Assembly (NCBI RefSeq): GCF_014773365.1
Contig: NZ_JACWUN010000010.1
Location: forward strand, 1 to 64,000
Length of the DNA stretch: 64,000 bases
Source: Pelovirga terrestris
Lineage (GTDB): Bacteria; Desulfobacterota; Desulfuromonadia; Desulfuromonadales; Geopsychrobacteraceae
Reading direction: 5' to 3'
A model generated the notes under the pieces. It was not told the DNA's origin and ran no database searches. It saw only the letters and a program-made list of their open reading frames with translations. This document shows, in pieces, positions 23,058 to 33,276 of this stretch; within the stretch, counting starts at the first letter, position 1, and the number at the start of each line of letters is the position of its first letter. The position numbers and the translations under genes were made by a program.

Positions 23058-25727
23058 ATGAAAAGAATATTGAGTTTTTACCTGTTGCTGGTCCTGTTTC
23101 TGATCATGGGCTGCAGTTCTGTTGCCTGGGCTAAAACCGTCACGCTGGCCTGGGATCCAAGCCCAAGCGCTGTAAGCGGTTATAAGGTATATTACCAAGT
23201 GGGCTCGGATAGCCTGTCGAAAACCGGAGAAGCGGGGACGGTCGTTGTTGATGTCGGCAGTGTGCTGACCTACAGTCTGTCACATCTCAACGATGCCGAG
23301 GATTACTACTTTGCGGTTACCGCCTATGATGCTAACGGCCAGGAAAGTGATTTCTCCAACCATGTTCACAGCCCGGCGGTGGTTGCGATCAATCACCCGC
23401 CGGTTCTTGCGCCCATCGGTACCAAAAGTGTTAATGAAGGTCAGGAACTGGCTTTTACTATTCTGGCGACTGATGCCGACGGCGATCCTTTAACCTATGG
23501 TGCCGCCAACCTGCCCGCTGGTGCAACATTTAATGCTACGACGCGCCAGTTTGTCTGGACCCCGAATTATAGTGGCTCGGAGAATATCCGGGTTTTTTCG
23601 GTGACCTTCAGTGTCAATGATGGTTCGGCCGAAGATACGGAACTGGTCACTATCAATGTCAACCCGGTCAATCGTCCCCCGGTTCTGAGGCCGATTGGGG
23701 CGCAGGAGCTGCTGGCCGGTGATAATTTCAATCTGATTATCAGTGCTACCGATCCTGATACCGCTCTCGGTCAGAATCTTACCTATAGTGCCGTCAATCT
23801 CCCCTCCGGTGCGGTTTTTCTTCCGGCTACGCGTTCTTTCAGCTGGCTTCCGGGCATACAGCAGGTTGGTACCTATCAGGTCACTTTTGTTGTTCATGAT
23901 GGGCGCTTGCAGGACAGTGAAGTTGTGCCATTTACCGTTGTTCGTGCTAATGAACCGCCGGTTCTAGCTGCCATCGGTACCCAATCCGTTCATGAAAATG
24001 CTCTGTTGCAATTCAGTGTGGCGGCGACCACCGAGAGTGCTAACTTTGTTTACCGTGTAAGCGGTCTACCGGCCGGTGCCTCCTTTGATACTGCCTCAAG
24101 AACCTTCAGCTGGACTCCCGACTATGATCAGGCCGGTAGTTTTATCGTAACCTTTGCCGTGACCGATGGTGTCGACACTGATTCTGAAGCGGTCACCATC
24201 ACGGTTCATAATACGAATCGTCCACCGGTGATTTCCGGCACACCGGATCCAACCGCCAGTGTTGACCGGACCTACGTGTTTGCCCCAGTGGCCAGTGATC
24301 CCGACGGTGATGACCTGAGTTATACCATCAGTGGTCAGCCATTTTGGGCTGAATTTAATAGTCAGACGGGCGTGTTAAGCGGTACGCCCATTGCTTCGGA
24401 TCTCGGCAGCAGGGCAACTATTGTTATTACCGTGGGTGACGGATCTCTGACGACATCTCTGCCGGCTTTTTCTATAGAGGTTGTGGCAGCTGCGGACGAT
24501 TCGGAGCCGAGCTATGTCGATGGCGAGATCGATTCGGACCGTGACGGCATCCCTGATGTGCGTGATGGCTTCCCTTTTGATCCGAACCGTACTGACTGGG
24601 TGATTTATGCCAGTGCCGGCACCGGCGGTTATATTGATCCGGCCGGAGAGGTGTCGGTTCTTTATGGTGGCACACAGCGCTTTGAGCTGATTCCGATGGC
24701 CGGCTATTACCTCAATGACCTGCTGGTCAATGGGATGTCGGTTCCCTTGCGGGATAACTATGAATTTGTCGACGTAGATTCGCATAATACCATTGAAGCG
24801 ATATTTTCAGAGATTCCTTCCGGTTTGAGTCAAAATCCTCTTGAGCCGGGATTAAAGGGTATCGAGCGGGTTGATGATGGGGATGACAGTAATAATCTGG
24901 TGGATGGTAAGCCCCGGCTCGACCTTGATTATCGTTTCCACGTCACCCTGCGGGAAGAGGACTCGCTGGACCAGTACCGGGTTTTTGCTGTGATCAACGG
25001 TTATCGCTATCTGCTGCAGCAGGATGCCGGCGTGCCGGCCAGTGGTGCCCGTTTCAGTATGACCACCAGGCTTGGTCCATTGCCGGCTCAGCGTTATTAC
25101 TTTGTCGTTGAAAACGCGGTAGGCACCCAATTGTGGCGCTATCCGGCAGTGGGTGACCTGCCCGGTCCGACGGTTGAACTTTTGTCCGGTCATAACATGG
25201 TGGGACTGGTCGGCAACCTGAACCCTTACGGTTTAACAACGACGGAAACCATCGGGGTCAGACAGGTTTATCGTTGGTCCCCGTCGGCAAAAAAAGAGGG
25301 TGCTTATGTCATGGTTGACAGTGGTGCACCGATAGCGTCGGGAGAAGGTTATCAATTGCGCCGGGCGACCAGCACCACCCTGCCCGATTTAAGTGCTTAC
25401 GGCGAACTGAGTGTCGACCTCTATGAGTTTGATGTGTTCCCGGGCTGGAATTTGATCGCTAACCCTTACGCCGGTAATGTGCCTCTGGAGAGGGTGCTGA
25501 TCCGTTCCGGCGATGCTGTTCCCATGGAGTGGCTTGCTGCAGCAACCCAGGATGTTGTGGTTGATGGCCTGCATTCGTATCTTGGTGATGATTGGGGGGG
25601 CGGCAACGAAGTCACCACCGCCGCTGGAACCAATAAGGCGATTCTGGTCCCGGGGATGGGCTATTGGATATACGTTAACCCTGTGAATCAGCCGGTGTCG
25701 CTGCTGATCCCCAGACCTTTGCGCTAA
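23058..25727 (+). CDS. Large secreted protein with Fn3 and cadherin/Ig-like repeats
   Basis: Extracellular protein of 889 residues. Signal peptide 1-25; IMGC at 16-19 might be a weak lipobox. A fibronectin type III domain is at 26-110. Four Ig/cadherin-like repeats begin with N-x-PPV at about 112, 205, 298 and 387; their He_PIG-type ends are GATFNATTRQFVWTPNYSG, AVFLPATRSFSWLP and similar. A thrombospondin-3-type Ca2+ loop (DSDRDGIPDVRDGFPFDPNR) lies near 490. The last 350 residues are unclassified. The ATG at 23058 has GGAGG 8 bases upstream. Control by the upstream GEMM-I aptamer suggests a surface or adhesion role in cyclic-dinucleotide lifestyle switching. Confidence 0.8.
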   Translation: MKRILSFYLLLVLFLIMGCSSVAWAKTVTLAWDPSPSAVSGYKVYYQVGSDSLSKTGEAGTVVVDVGSVLTYSLSHLNDAEDYYFAVTAYDANGQESDFSNHVHSPAVVAINHPPVLAPIGTKSVNEGQELAFTILATDADGDPLTYGAANLPAGATFNATTRQFVWTPNYSGSENIRVFSVTFSVNDGSAEDTELVTINVNPVNRPPVLRPIGAQELLAGDNFNLIISATDPDTALGQNLTYSAVNLPSGAVFLPATRSFSWLPGIQQVGTYQVTFVVHDGRLQDSEVVPFTVVRANEPPVLAAIGTQSVHENALLQFSVAATTESANFVYRVSGLPAGASFDTASRTFSWTPDYDQAGSFIVTFAVTDGVDTDSEAVTITVHNTNRPPVISGTPDPTASVDRTYVFAPVASDPDGDDLSYTISGQPFWAEFNSQTGVLSGTPIASDLGSRATIVITVGDGSLTTSLPAFSIEVVAAADDSEPSYVDGEIDSDRDGIPDVRDGFPFDPNRTDWVIYASAGTGGYIDPAGEVSVLYGGTQRFELIPMAGYYLNDLLVNGMSVPLRDNYEFVDVDSHNTIEAIFSEIPSGLSQNPLEPGLKGIERVDDGDDSNNLVDGKPRLDLDYRFHVTLREEDSLDQYRVFAVINGYRYLLQQDAGVPASGARFSMTTRLGPLPAQRYYFVVENAVGTQLWRYPAVGDLPGPTVELLSGHNMVGLVGNLNPYGLTTTETIGVRQVYRWSPSAKKEGAYVMVDSGAPIASGEGYQLRRATSTTLPDLSAYGELSVDLYEFDVFPGWNLIANPYAGNVPLERVLIRSGDAVPMEWLAAATQDVVVDGLHSYLGDDWGGGNEVTTAAGTNKAILVPGMGYWIYVNPVNQPVSLLIPRPLR

Positions 25728-25739
25728 CAGGAGTTGACG

Positions 25740-26990
25740 ATGAAACGGACATTAAATTGTTGCTATTGGCTTTTCTCCTTTGTTCTACTTGGGTTGCTGA
25801 CCGCCTGTGAAGGGGGTGGGGGCGGTGGTGGAACCAACTCCGTCACCGGCACACCGGCTGGAACCGCTGAAACGACCGCATCGCTATTAAGCGGGACCGT
25901 GGCAGACGGCTATTTGACCGGGGCTCGGGTGTTTCTTGATCGCAATGGTAATCGTGTCTACGACAGTGGTGAGCCGATGGCGATATCCACTGCCGGTGGG
26001 GCTTATACCTTGTCCATCAATCCCGGCGAAGGGGCGAAATATCCGGTTGTTGTTCAAGTTATTGGCGGACAAACGATTGATGAGGATGACGGACAACCAG
26101 TGGCCGCCGGCTACCTGCTGGAAGCACCACCAGGGCGCTGGCAGTTTATCTCGCCGATGACCACCCTGGTTCATCTGGAAATGCAGAAAAATCCGACCAT
26201 GACGCTCCAGGGAGCGGAACTGAAGGTGAAACAAAAACTCTTAGGGGTTGTTGATGAGTTTTCCCTGTTTGATGATTATATTGCCCTGAAATCGGACCCA
26301 CTCCAGAGCAACAAGGCTGAGCGTACTCATAGGGCTGCGCAGGTGGTTGCGTCCCTGATGGGTACGCTGCGCAGCGATATCACCACCAATCTTGGCGGAG
26401 AGATATCAGCCAACGACCAGCGGCCGGTAGCTTATCTGGTCAGTGACGAGATTTTGCGGCGCAGCGACAAGATCGAAGAGGCACTGAATCAGCCTCTCGA
26501 CTCGGATCCGACGGTGAATATTTTAAATATTGTTACTGCGGTTGAAGAACAGATAGCACCTCAGACCCTTAGTCGTGAAAGACTGGATCTGTACGCTCAG
26601 GCTATCACTGAGAATCTTGAAGTCTGGGATATGGAGCCACCCCGTATCGCTCGGCGGAATATCCAGCATGGTGCCATTGTTTCAGTCGCTGCCAGGGTGA
26701 CGGTGAGCTTTGATAAAGAGATTGATCCGGCAACCATTTCTGCAGGGGCTGTATCGCTGCATCGCTCCGGCTCATCTGTTTCCGGTGTTGTAGATTATGA
26801 TGCTGAATTAAAAGAACTGCGGTTCACCCCTAACCAAAAGTTGTTCCCGGACACCGACTATACCGTGGTAGTGAGCGGGCAACTGGCTGATCATTCCGGC
26901 AACAAGATCGGCCGTGATCTGGCCTGGCAGTTTTCGACTTTGTTCGACTTGACGCCGCCGCCCCTGGCGGAAATTGGTCCGGCACTGTGA
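25740..26990 (+). CDS. Lipoprotein with C-terminal Ig-like (Big_5/SbsA) domain
   Basis: Protein of 416 residues. Lipobox LTAC at 20-23 is followed by a Gly-rich linker (EGGGGGGG), so it is probably lipid-anchored. Residues 40-95 resemble a carboxypeptidase-like/SdrD-type beta domain (SGTVADGYLTGARVFLDRNG). Residues 300-400 match the bacterial Ig-like Big_5 domain (VTVSFDKEIDPATISAGAVS, then FTPNQKLFPDTDYTVVVSG). The ATG at 25740 has AGGAG 7 bases upstream; a TTG 6 bases earlier is also open. It lies 12 bp after the large secreted protein and is presumably co-regulated by the riboswitch. Confidence 0.75.
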   Translation: MKRTLNCCYWLFSFVLLGLLTACEGGGGGGGTNSVTGTPAGTAETTASLLSGTVADGYLTGARVFLDRNGNRVYDSGEPMAISTAGGAYTLSINPGEGAKYPVVVQVIGGQTIDEDDGQPVAAGYLLEAPPGRWQFISPMTTLVHLEMQKNPTMTLQGAELKVKQKLLGVVDEFSLFDDYIALKSDPLQSNKAERTHRAAQVVASLMGTLRSDITTNLGGEISANDQRPVAYLVSDEILRRSDKIEEALNQPLDSDPTVNILNIVTAVEEQIAPQTLSRERLDLYAQAITENLEVWDMEPPRIARRNIQHGAIVSVAARVTVSFDKEIDPATISAGAVSLHRSGSSVSGVVDYDAELKELRFTPNQKLFPDTDYTVVVSGQLADHSGNKIGRDLAWQFSTLFDLTPPPLAEIGPAL

Positions 26991-27005
26991 TCTCTCTGGT
27001 TTGAG

Positions 27006-27045
27006 CCACCGGCGACTGGGTAATGGCTTACTCGCCGGTGGTTTT
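27006..27045. terminator. Terminator between convergent genes
   Basis: CCACCGGCGA and TCGCCGGTGG arms around a 16-base loop, followed by TTTT on the plus strand. The right stem contains the last codons of the minus-strand DUF3422 gene (stop at 27028). Confidence 0.7.
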
Positions 27046-28350
27046 ATCCTGATCCTGGATCAGTCGACGTTTAATGCGCCGGGTGATAAACCAGACACTG
27101 GCCAAAACCAGTGGAATGCTGGACGCCAGCAGCAGGTTTTTATTCAGCCCCCATTGTTCCAGCGGGAACCCTCCGAACACATAGCCCAGCAGGCCGACCG
27201 CATAGTAACTGATGGCGGCAATGGAGAGCCCTTCAACGGTTTCCTGCAGGCGAAACTGCAGTTTGCTGCGACGATTCATAGCGGCCAGCTGCAGGCGGTT
27301 CTGCTCCTGCAGGGTCAGGTTGGCGCGGGTACGCATCAGTACGCTGGCCCGCTCGATTCGCTTTGACAGGTCATCCATCCACTCTTTGACCGATTCGCAG
27401 GTACGTGACGCCGGATTCAGTCGTCGGGTAATAAATTCGCCCATCGACAGGTGGCCTTCAATGCGCTGTTCGCCAATTCCCTCAAGACGATCCTTGACCA
27501 ATTGATGGTAGGCCTTGGTCGCCGAGAAGCGCTGGTTGGTTTCGGCGCGATAGGCTTCCAATGTCGCTTCAATCCGGGTCAGTTTTTCGAGCAGTTCACG
27601 TTCGCCGCTGGTAGTTTCTTCGTTCGTGACGACGGTCAGGATATCTCCCAGTTGCTTGTCCATATCAACCAGTTGCGGAGCGATCTTTTTAGCCAATGGC
27701 AAGGCCATTAATGCCAGCAGCCGGTAGGTTTCCATATCGGTCAGGCGGCGTACCAGCTGGCCGAGCTGAGTATTGTTGAGGTGATCATTTTTGACGATAA
27801 AACGTGAGAAACTATCGCCGTGAAGTTTGAAAGCGGTATAGATGCGGGCATGGTCACTATGGGCGCTGCTGATCATTAGCGGATGCCCCTCAAAATAGCG
27901 GGTCAATGCCTTGTGCTCATAGTTCAGATGATGCTGATCAATAATCAGATGAAAAGCACCAATCATCTGCCCCGGCAGTTGCTTCAGCCAGTCGGCAGGT
28001 AATAGATCGATCGCCGTATGAGCAAAGGGGGCGTCCGGGTCGGGAACCGCGCCTTGCATGATGGTCAATGAATAAAATTCAGCGTGACGCTCCCAATGGA
28101 TAACAAAGTTGCCGACACTTTCATGGTAGGAGACGGTGCCTTTTGTGGGCTGGTTGATGTCGTAGCGACGACATAAATCACAGAGTAAATCAAAGGCCTG
28201 CTCCAACTCCTCCTGCCGCTCGCAACAGGCGGCCAAATGAGTCATCAGTTGCGGCGATTCAAGGGTGTAGAATGGTCGGATGTGCAGCTCGTTATAAAGA
28301 ACCTCACGCAGGGGATGAAAATGGTAATCGACATTGGGACAGACGGGCAT
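27028..28350 (-). CDS. DUF3422 family membrane protein
   Basis: Protein of 440 residues. The N-terminal HPLREVLYNELHIRPF block is the hallmark of DUF3422 (COG4949). A helical region follows (NQRFSATKAYHQLVKDRLEG). The C-terminal membrane pair (LSIAAISYYAVGLLGYVFGG then NLLLASSIPLVLASVWFITR) precedes a basic end, so the bulk is cytoplasmic. The ATG at 28350 (MPVCPNVDY) has a GAGG 9 bases upstream and is preferred over 28383. Function unknown. It follows guaC with about 80 bp between. Confidence 0.8.
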   Translation of the reverse strand: MPVCPNVDYHFHPLREVLYNELHIRPFYTLESPQLMTHLAACCERQEELEQAFDLLCDLCRRYDINQPTKGTVSYHESVGNFVIHWERHAEFYSLTIMQGAVPDPDAPFAHTAIDLLPADWLKQLPGQMIGAFHLIIDQHHLNYEHKALTRYFEGHPLMISSAHSDHARIYTAFKLHGDSFSRFIVKNDHLNNTQLGQLVRRLTDMETYRLLALMALPLAKKIAPQLVDMDKQLGDILTVVTNEETTSGERELLEKLTRIEATLEAYRAETNQRFSATKAYHQLVKDRLEGIGEQRIEGHLSMGEFITRRLNPASRTCESVKEWMDDLSKRIERASVLMRTRANLTLQEQNRLQLAAMNRRSKLQFRLQETVEGLSIAAISYYAVGLLGYVFGGFPLEQWGLNKNLLLASSIPLVLASVWFITRRIKRRLIQDQDKTTGE

Positions 28351-28428
28351 GGTTGTTTCCCTCGTTAGATGGCTTCTGCGCACTTATGCAAGTTATCTCT
28401 AGGGTGACCTGATGGTGTTGGCCTCAGG

Positions 28429-29466
28429 TCAGGAATAGGTTTGATTTTCCTGTTCCTGGACCCGGATAAAGGTCGTGCGTTTGGTCAATTCACGCAGAGC
28501 CGAGGCGCCGACATAGGTGCAGGTGGAGCGCACACCGCCAAGAATGTCCCGGATCGTATCGGCAACGGGACCGCGATAGGGAACTTCAACGGTTTTTCCT
28601 TCTGATGCACGGTATTCTGCCACCCCGCCGACGTACTTTTCCATGGCGGTTGTTGAACTCATACCATAAAAGAGTTTGTACTGTCGCCCGTTACGCTCGA
28701 CCAGCTCGCCGCCACTTTCATCGTGGCCGGCAAACATGCCGCCGATCATGACAAAATCCGCGCCCCCCCCAAAGGCTTTGGCGACATCTCCGGCACTGAC
28801 ACAACCACCATCAGAGATAATCCGACCACCGAGGCCATGGGCAGCGTCTGCGCATTCAATCACCGCTGACAGTTGCGGGTATCCGACCCCGGTTTTGACC
28901 CGGGTGGTGCAGACCGAACCGGGGCCGATGCCGACCTTGACGATGTCGGCACCGGAAAGAATCAGCTCTTCGACCATTTCTCCGGTGACGACATTGCCGG
29001 CGGTGATGGTTTTCTCCGGAAAGGCGTCACGGCAGCGTCGGACAAAATCAACAAAGGCCTCGGCATAACCGTTGGCGACATCAATGCAGATGAATTTGAG
29101 CTGTGGGTGCTGCTTCATAATGGTATGCAATTGCTCCATGTCCTGGTCGGAGGTGCCGGTGCTGACCATGATATGCTCGACCACAGAAGCTGATTGCTGA
29201 GCCAGAAAATTTCCCCATTGGCCGGGATGATAGTGTTTGTGGATAGCGGTGATCAGACCATGACGGGCAAGTTCAGCGGCCAGCTCAAAGGTGCCGACGG
29301 TGTCCATGTTGGCGGCAATAATCGGTGTGCCAACCCAGCGATGATGACTGTGAAGAAAAGTGAACTCGCGTTCAAGACTGACCTGGGCGCGACTTTTAAT
29401 GGTCGAGCGTTTCGGTCGGATCAGTACATCCTTAAAGCCCAGCTTGATATCCGTTTCGATGCGCAT
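28429..29466 (-). CDS. guaC: GMP reductase
   Basis: NADPH-dependent conversion of GMP to IMP in purine recycling. The protein has 345 residues, close to the 347 of E. coli GuaC. The catalytic Cys is in [20 protein letters not shown] near residue 184. The phosphate-binding loop is [20 protein letters not shown] near 220, and the IMPDH-type [11 protein letters not shown] segment is near 50. The CBS domains of IMP dehydrogenase are absent, which supports GuaC. Divergent from dnaE. Confidence 0.95.
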   Translation of the reverse strand: MRIETDIKLGFKDVLIRPKRSTIKSRAQVSLEREFTFLHSHHRWVGTPIIAANMDTVGTFELAAELARHGLITAIHKHYHPGQWGNFLAQQSASVVEHIMVSTGTSDQDMEQLHTIMKQHPQLKFICIDVANGYAEAFVDFVRRCRDAFPEKTITAGNVVTGEMVEELILSGADIVKVGIGPGSVCTTRVKTGVGYPQLSAVIECADAAHGLGGRIISDGGCVSAGDVAKAFGGGADFVMIGGMFAGHDESGGELVERNGRQYKLFYGMSSTTAMEKYVGGVAEYRASEGKTVEVPYRGPVADTIRDILGGVRSTCTYVGASALRELTKRTTFIRVQEQENQTYS

Positions 29467-29624
29467 GATGGTATCCTCTTATCTGATTGCGGTAGCAAGA
29501 GCTTGACGTGACAGTATAACAAGGAGATCTGAATGTTGTCTGTTGTAAAATTTACACCGACTGTGGCAGTCTAGCATCCTGCTCTTAACCGTCGACCCAA
29601 AGCTTTTTTCAGGAACAGTCACCC

Positions 29625-32600
29625 ATGGAACATTCCAACTTCGTTCATCTTCATTTACACAGTCAATACAGCCTGCTTGACGGGGCGATCAAGCTTGACG
29701 AACTGGTTGCCAAAGCCAAGGAGTTTCGCATGCCGGCGGTGGCAGTGACCGATCACGGCAATATGTTTGGCGCTATAGAGTTTTACAGCAAGGCGATGAG
29801 CGCCGGCATCAAGCCGATCCTTGGTTGTGAGGTCTACGTGGCGCCGGGATCGCGGTTTCATAAAACCAATGCCCGTGGTTCGTCTGAAGCCTCCTATCAT
29901 CTGGTGCTGTTATGCATGAATCTGGCCGGTTACCGGAATATCTGTCGTCTGATTTCTGCCGCCTATCGCGAGGGATTCTATTATAAGCCCCGTATCGACT
30001 GGGATCTGCTCGCCCAGCATAATCAGGGGCTGATCGCCATGTCTGCCTGCCTTGGTGGCGAGTTACCGACTCTGATTAATCTGAATCAGACGTCAGAGGC
30101 TCATGTACGTGCCCGCCAGATGGCAGAAATTTTCGATGATGGGCGCTTTTATCTGGAATTACAGGAAAACTTTCTTCCTGAACAGAAAAAAGCTAATGCC
30201 GGGCTGATTTCCCTGGCTGATGAGCTGAATTTACCCCTGGTGGCCACCAACGACTGTCATTACCTGGCGCGCGAAGATGCCTTTGCCCATGAAGTTCTGC
30301 TATGTATCCAGACCGGCAAAACCATGGACGATCCGAATCGGATGCGTTTTCCCAATGAGGAGTTTTATCTCAAGTCCGCCGAGGAGATGACCAGCCTTTT
30401 TGCCGAGCATCCTGACGCGATCGCCAATACCATCCGCATTGCTGAACGCTGCAATCTGGATCTTGACTTTAACACCTACCACTTTCCCCAGTACGAAAAA
30501 CCGGCAGACCAAACCCTCGATGAGGTCCTTGCGGAGCAGAGCCGGATTGGTTTGCAGGAGCGACTGGAAGAAATCCGCCAGGTCCGTCCGGTTACTGATG
30601 AGATGGTACGTACCTATGAAGAACGACTGCAGGTGGAACTTGACTGTATCAAGCAGATGGGTTTCCCGGGTTATTTTCTGATTGTCGCCGATTTTATCAA
30701 CTGGGGTAAGGATAACGGCATCCCGGTTGGCCCCGGACGGGGTTCAGCGGCAGGCAGTCTGGTGGCCTTCGCTATTCGCATTACCGATATCGACCCGATC
30801 CCCTACAATCTGCTGTTTGAGCGGTTTTTGAATCCTGAGCGCATATCGATGCCGGATATCGATGTCGATTTCTGTATCTATGGGCGGGAGCGAGTGATCG
30901 ACTATGTGCGTAAAAAATATGGTGCCGAGAATGTCGCCCAGATCATCACCTTTGGCACCATGCTGGCCAAGGGGGTGTTACGTGATGTCGGGCGGGCACT
31001 GAATATCCCCTATGGTGAGGTCGACAAGATCGCCAAAATGGTGCCGACGGTGCTCGGTATTACCTTAAAACAGGCGATTGAGCAGGAACCCCAGTTAAAA
31101 GCCCTGATTGATAAAGAACCCAAGATCAAGGAGCTGGTCAAAATTGCGCTGGCGCTGGAAGGGCTGACACGTCATGCCTCTACCCATGCGGCCGGGGTGG
31201 TGGTGACGCCGCGGCCCCTGCCGGAATATCTCCCCCTCTATGTTGATCCCAAGTCGGGCGGGCAGGTGACTCAGTACCCGATGAGCTATGTTGAAAAAAT
31301 CGGTCTGGTCAAGTTTGACTTTCTCGGGCTGAAAACCCTTACCGTCCTGGAAAATGCCGTGCGGTTGGTGCGCGCCGGCAAAGATGAGAGCTTTGATCTC
31401 AAACTGATTGCCGATGACGATAAAAAAACCTTTGAGTTGCTCTCCCACGGCGAAACCACCGGGGTTTTTCAGCTCGAATCGAGCGGCATGAAGGAATATC
31501 TGGTCAAACTCAAGCCCAGCTGTTTTGAAGACCTGATCGCCATGGTGGCGCTCTATCGTCCCGGACCATTGGGTTCCGGGATGGTCGACTCCTTTATCAA
31601 GCGTAAACATGGTCTGGAAAAGTTTCAGTTCGACTTTCCCCAACTTGAGCCGATCCTCAAAGATACTTACGGGGTCATCGTCTATCAGGAACAGGTGATG
31701 CTGATTGCCCAGATTCTTGGCAATTACAGTCTTGGCGCCGCTGACCTGCTGCGCCGTGCCATGGGTAAGAAAAAAGCCGACGAGATGGCTAAACAGAAAA
31801 AACAGTTTCTGGCTGGAGCCCAGGAAAACAAGCTCAACACCAAAAAAGCCGAAGCGGTATTTGATCTGATGGAAAAGTTTGCCGCCTACGGTTTCAATAA
31901 GTCCCATTCCGCTGCCTATGCCCTGATCGCCTATCAGACGGCCTATCTTAAGGCCCATTTTCCGGTCGAGTTCATGGCTGCCCTGCTGACCGAAGATATG
32001 GAGAACACTGATAAAGTCATTAAAAATATCAGTGAAGTCCGGAGTATGGGCATTGCAATTCTACCGCCTGACATCAATGCGTCGGAACGATCCTTCACTG
32101 TAGATAACGAGGCCATGCGCTTTGGTCTCGGTGCGGTCAAGGGGGTTGGTTCTGCTGCCCTTGATGCCATTTTTAACGTGCGCAGGGAAAAACCCTTTAG
32201 CTCTTTGCAGGATTTCTGTGAACGGGTCGATCTGCGCAAGGTCAACAAAAAGGTCGTCGAGGCCTTGATCAAATGTGGAGCTTTTGATTCGCTGGGCGGC
32301 AAAAGATCGCAGTTCCTCTCCGCTTTCGAGGAATGTATGGATATCGGCCAGCGCTTGCAGCGCGAACAGGAGTCCGGGCAGGATTCACTGTTTGGCAGCA
32401 ACGAGATTGTTTCTGTCGGCGGCAATGGCTATGGCCAGCTGCCGCAGATTGAAGAATGGGACGAGAAAACCTTGCTGAGCCATGAAAAGGAGGCTCTTGG
32501 CTTCTACGTGTCCGGCCACCCCCTTGCGCGCCACGCTGATGCCATTAAAAGTTTTGCCACCTGCGAAATCAGTGCTCTGAACGAGCGTACCGATAAGGAG

Positions 32601-33095
32601 CAGGTACGCATTTGCGGAATTGTCTCCGGGGTGAAGGAGTTGGTCACCAAAAAGGGGGACCGGATGGCTTTTGTTACCCTGGAAGACCTTACCGGATCCC
32701 TCGAACTCGTGGTTTTTCCGGAGGTCTATGCGGCGGCCATGGAACTGATCAAGGGGGAAGAGCCGATCATCGTCAGCGGCGAACTCGATGTTGGTGAAGA
32801 GGCATGCAAGCTGCTCGCCGGTGATATTGCTCTGCTGCGTGAGGTGCGTAAAACCATGGCCAAGCGGGTTCGCATCCGTTTGACGACGCCGGGGCTGCAG
32901 GAGACGCAGTTGCGCCAGCTCAAAAGTATCGTGCAGCGTTATCGGGGTGACTGCGACGTACTGCTGCAGATGGTTATTCCCAACCGCAGCGACACCTTGA
33001 TCATGTTGCCTGAACAGTTGAAGATGGCGGCGACCGAAGAAGCGATGGCGGAAGTGGAGGCTCTGTTTGGCTACAGTGTAATGCACTTTGAGTAA
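29625..33095 (+). CDS. dnaE: DNA polymerase III alpha subunit
   Basis: Main replicative polymerase of 1156 residues, the usual DnaE1 size. N-terminal PHP domain (HLHLHSQYSLLDGAIKLDEL). The palm catalytic Asp residues are in SMPDIDVDFCIYGRE near 410, preceded by GPGRGSAAGSLV near 365. Further parts are the beta-binding/helix-hairpin region, an OB fold near 990-1070 (VRICGIVSGVKELVTKKGDR), and the C-terminal domain. Divergent from guaC; accA follows at 180 bp. That 180-bp gap contains no gene or clear terminator. Confidence 0.97.
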   Translation: MEHSNFVHLHLHSQYSLLDGAIKLDELVAKAKEFRMPAVAVTDHGNMFGAIEFYSKAMSAGIKPILGCEVYVAPGSRFHKTNARGSSEASYHLVLLCMNLAGYRNICRLISAAYREGFYYKPRIDWDLLAQHNQGLIAMSACLGGELPTLINLNQTSEAHVRARQMAEIFDDGRFYLELQENFLPEQKKANAGLISLADELNLPLVATNDCHYLAREDAFAHEVLLCIQTGKTMDDPNRMRFPNEEFYLKSAEEMTSLFAEHPDAIANTIRIAERCNLDLDFNTYHFPQYEKPADQTLDEVLAEQSRIGLQERLEEIRQVRPVTDEMVRTYEERLQVELDCIKQMGFPGYFLIVADFINWGKDNGIPVGPGRGSAAGSLVAFAIRITDIDPIPYNLLFERFLNPERISMPDIDVDFCIYGRERVIDYVRKKYGAENVAQIITFGTMLAKGVLRDVGRALNIPYGEVDKIAKMVPTVLGITLKQAIEQEPQLKALIDKEPKIKELVKIALALEGLTRHASTHAAGVVVTPRPLPEYLPLYVDPKSGGQVTQYPMSYVEKIGLVKFDFLGLKTLTVLENAVRLVRAGKDESFDLKLIADDDKKTFELLSHGETTGVFQLESSGMKEYLVKLKPSCFEDLIAMVALYRPGPLGSGMVDSFIKRKHGLEKFQFDFPQLEPILKDTYGVIVYQEQVMLIAQILGNYSLGAADLLRRAMGKKKADEMAKQKKQFLAGAQENKLNTKKAEAVFDLMEKFAAYGFNKSHSAAYALIAYQTAYLKAHFPVEFMAALLTEDMENTDKVIKNISEVRSMGIAILPPDINASERSFTVDNEAMRFGLGAVKGVGSAALDAIFNVRREKPFSSLQDFCERVDLRKVNKKVVEALIKCGAFDSLGGKRSQFLSAFEECMDIGQRLQREQESGQDSLFGSNEIVSVGGNGYGQLPQIEEWDEKTLLSHEKEALGFYVSGHPLARHADAIKSFATCEISALNERTDKEQVRICGIVSGVKELVTKKGDRMAFVTLEDLTGSLELVVFPEVYAAAMELIKGEEPIIVSGELDVGEEACKLLAGDIALLREVRKTMAKRVRIRLTTPGLQETQLRQLKSIVQRYRGDCDVLLQMVIPNRSDTLIMLPEQLKMAATEEAMAEVEALFGYSVMHFE

Positions 33096-33276
33096 TTATC
33101 GGTCAGCTGCGGGCTTGTGCTTGACCTGGTCCTGTACCCGTTTTATTATCACAGTTTAAGTTTTTGAAATGTAAGGGTGTTTTATGCCGAATGTACAGGC
33201 ACTCGTTTGCCTGTTCCATGAGACTTTTGAGGGCCAACCACGGTGATTAAACATCACCTGACGCAGGGAGATTTGC

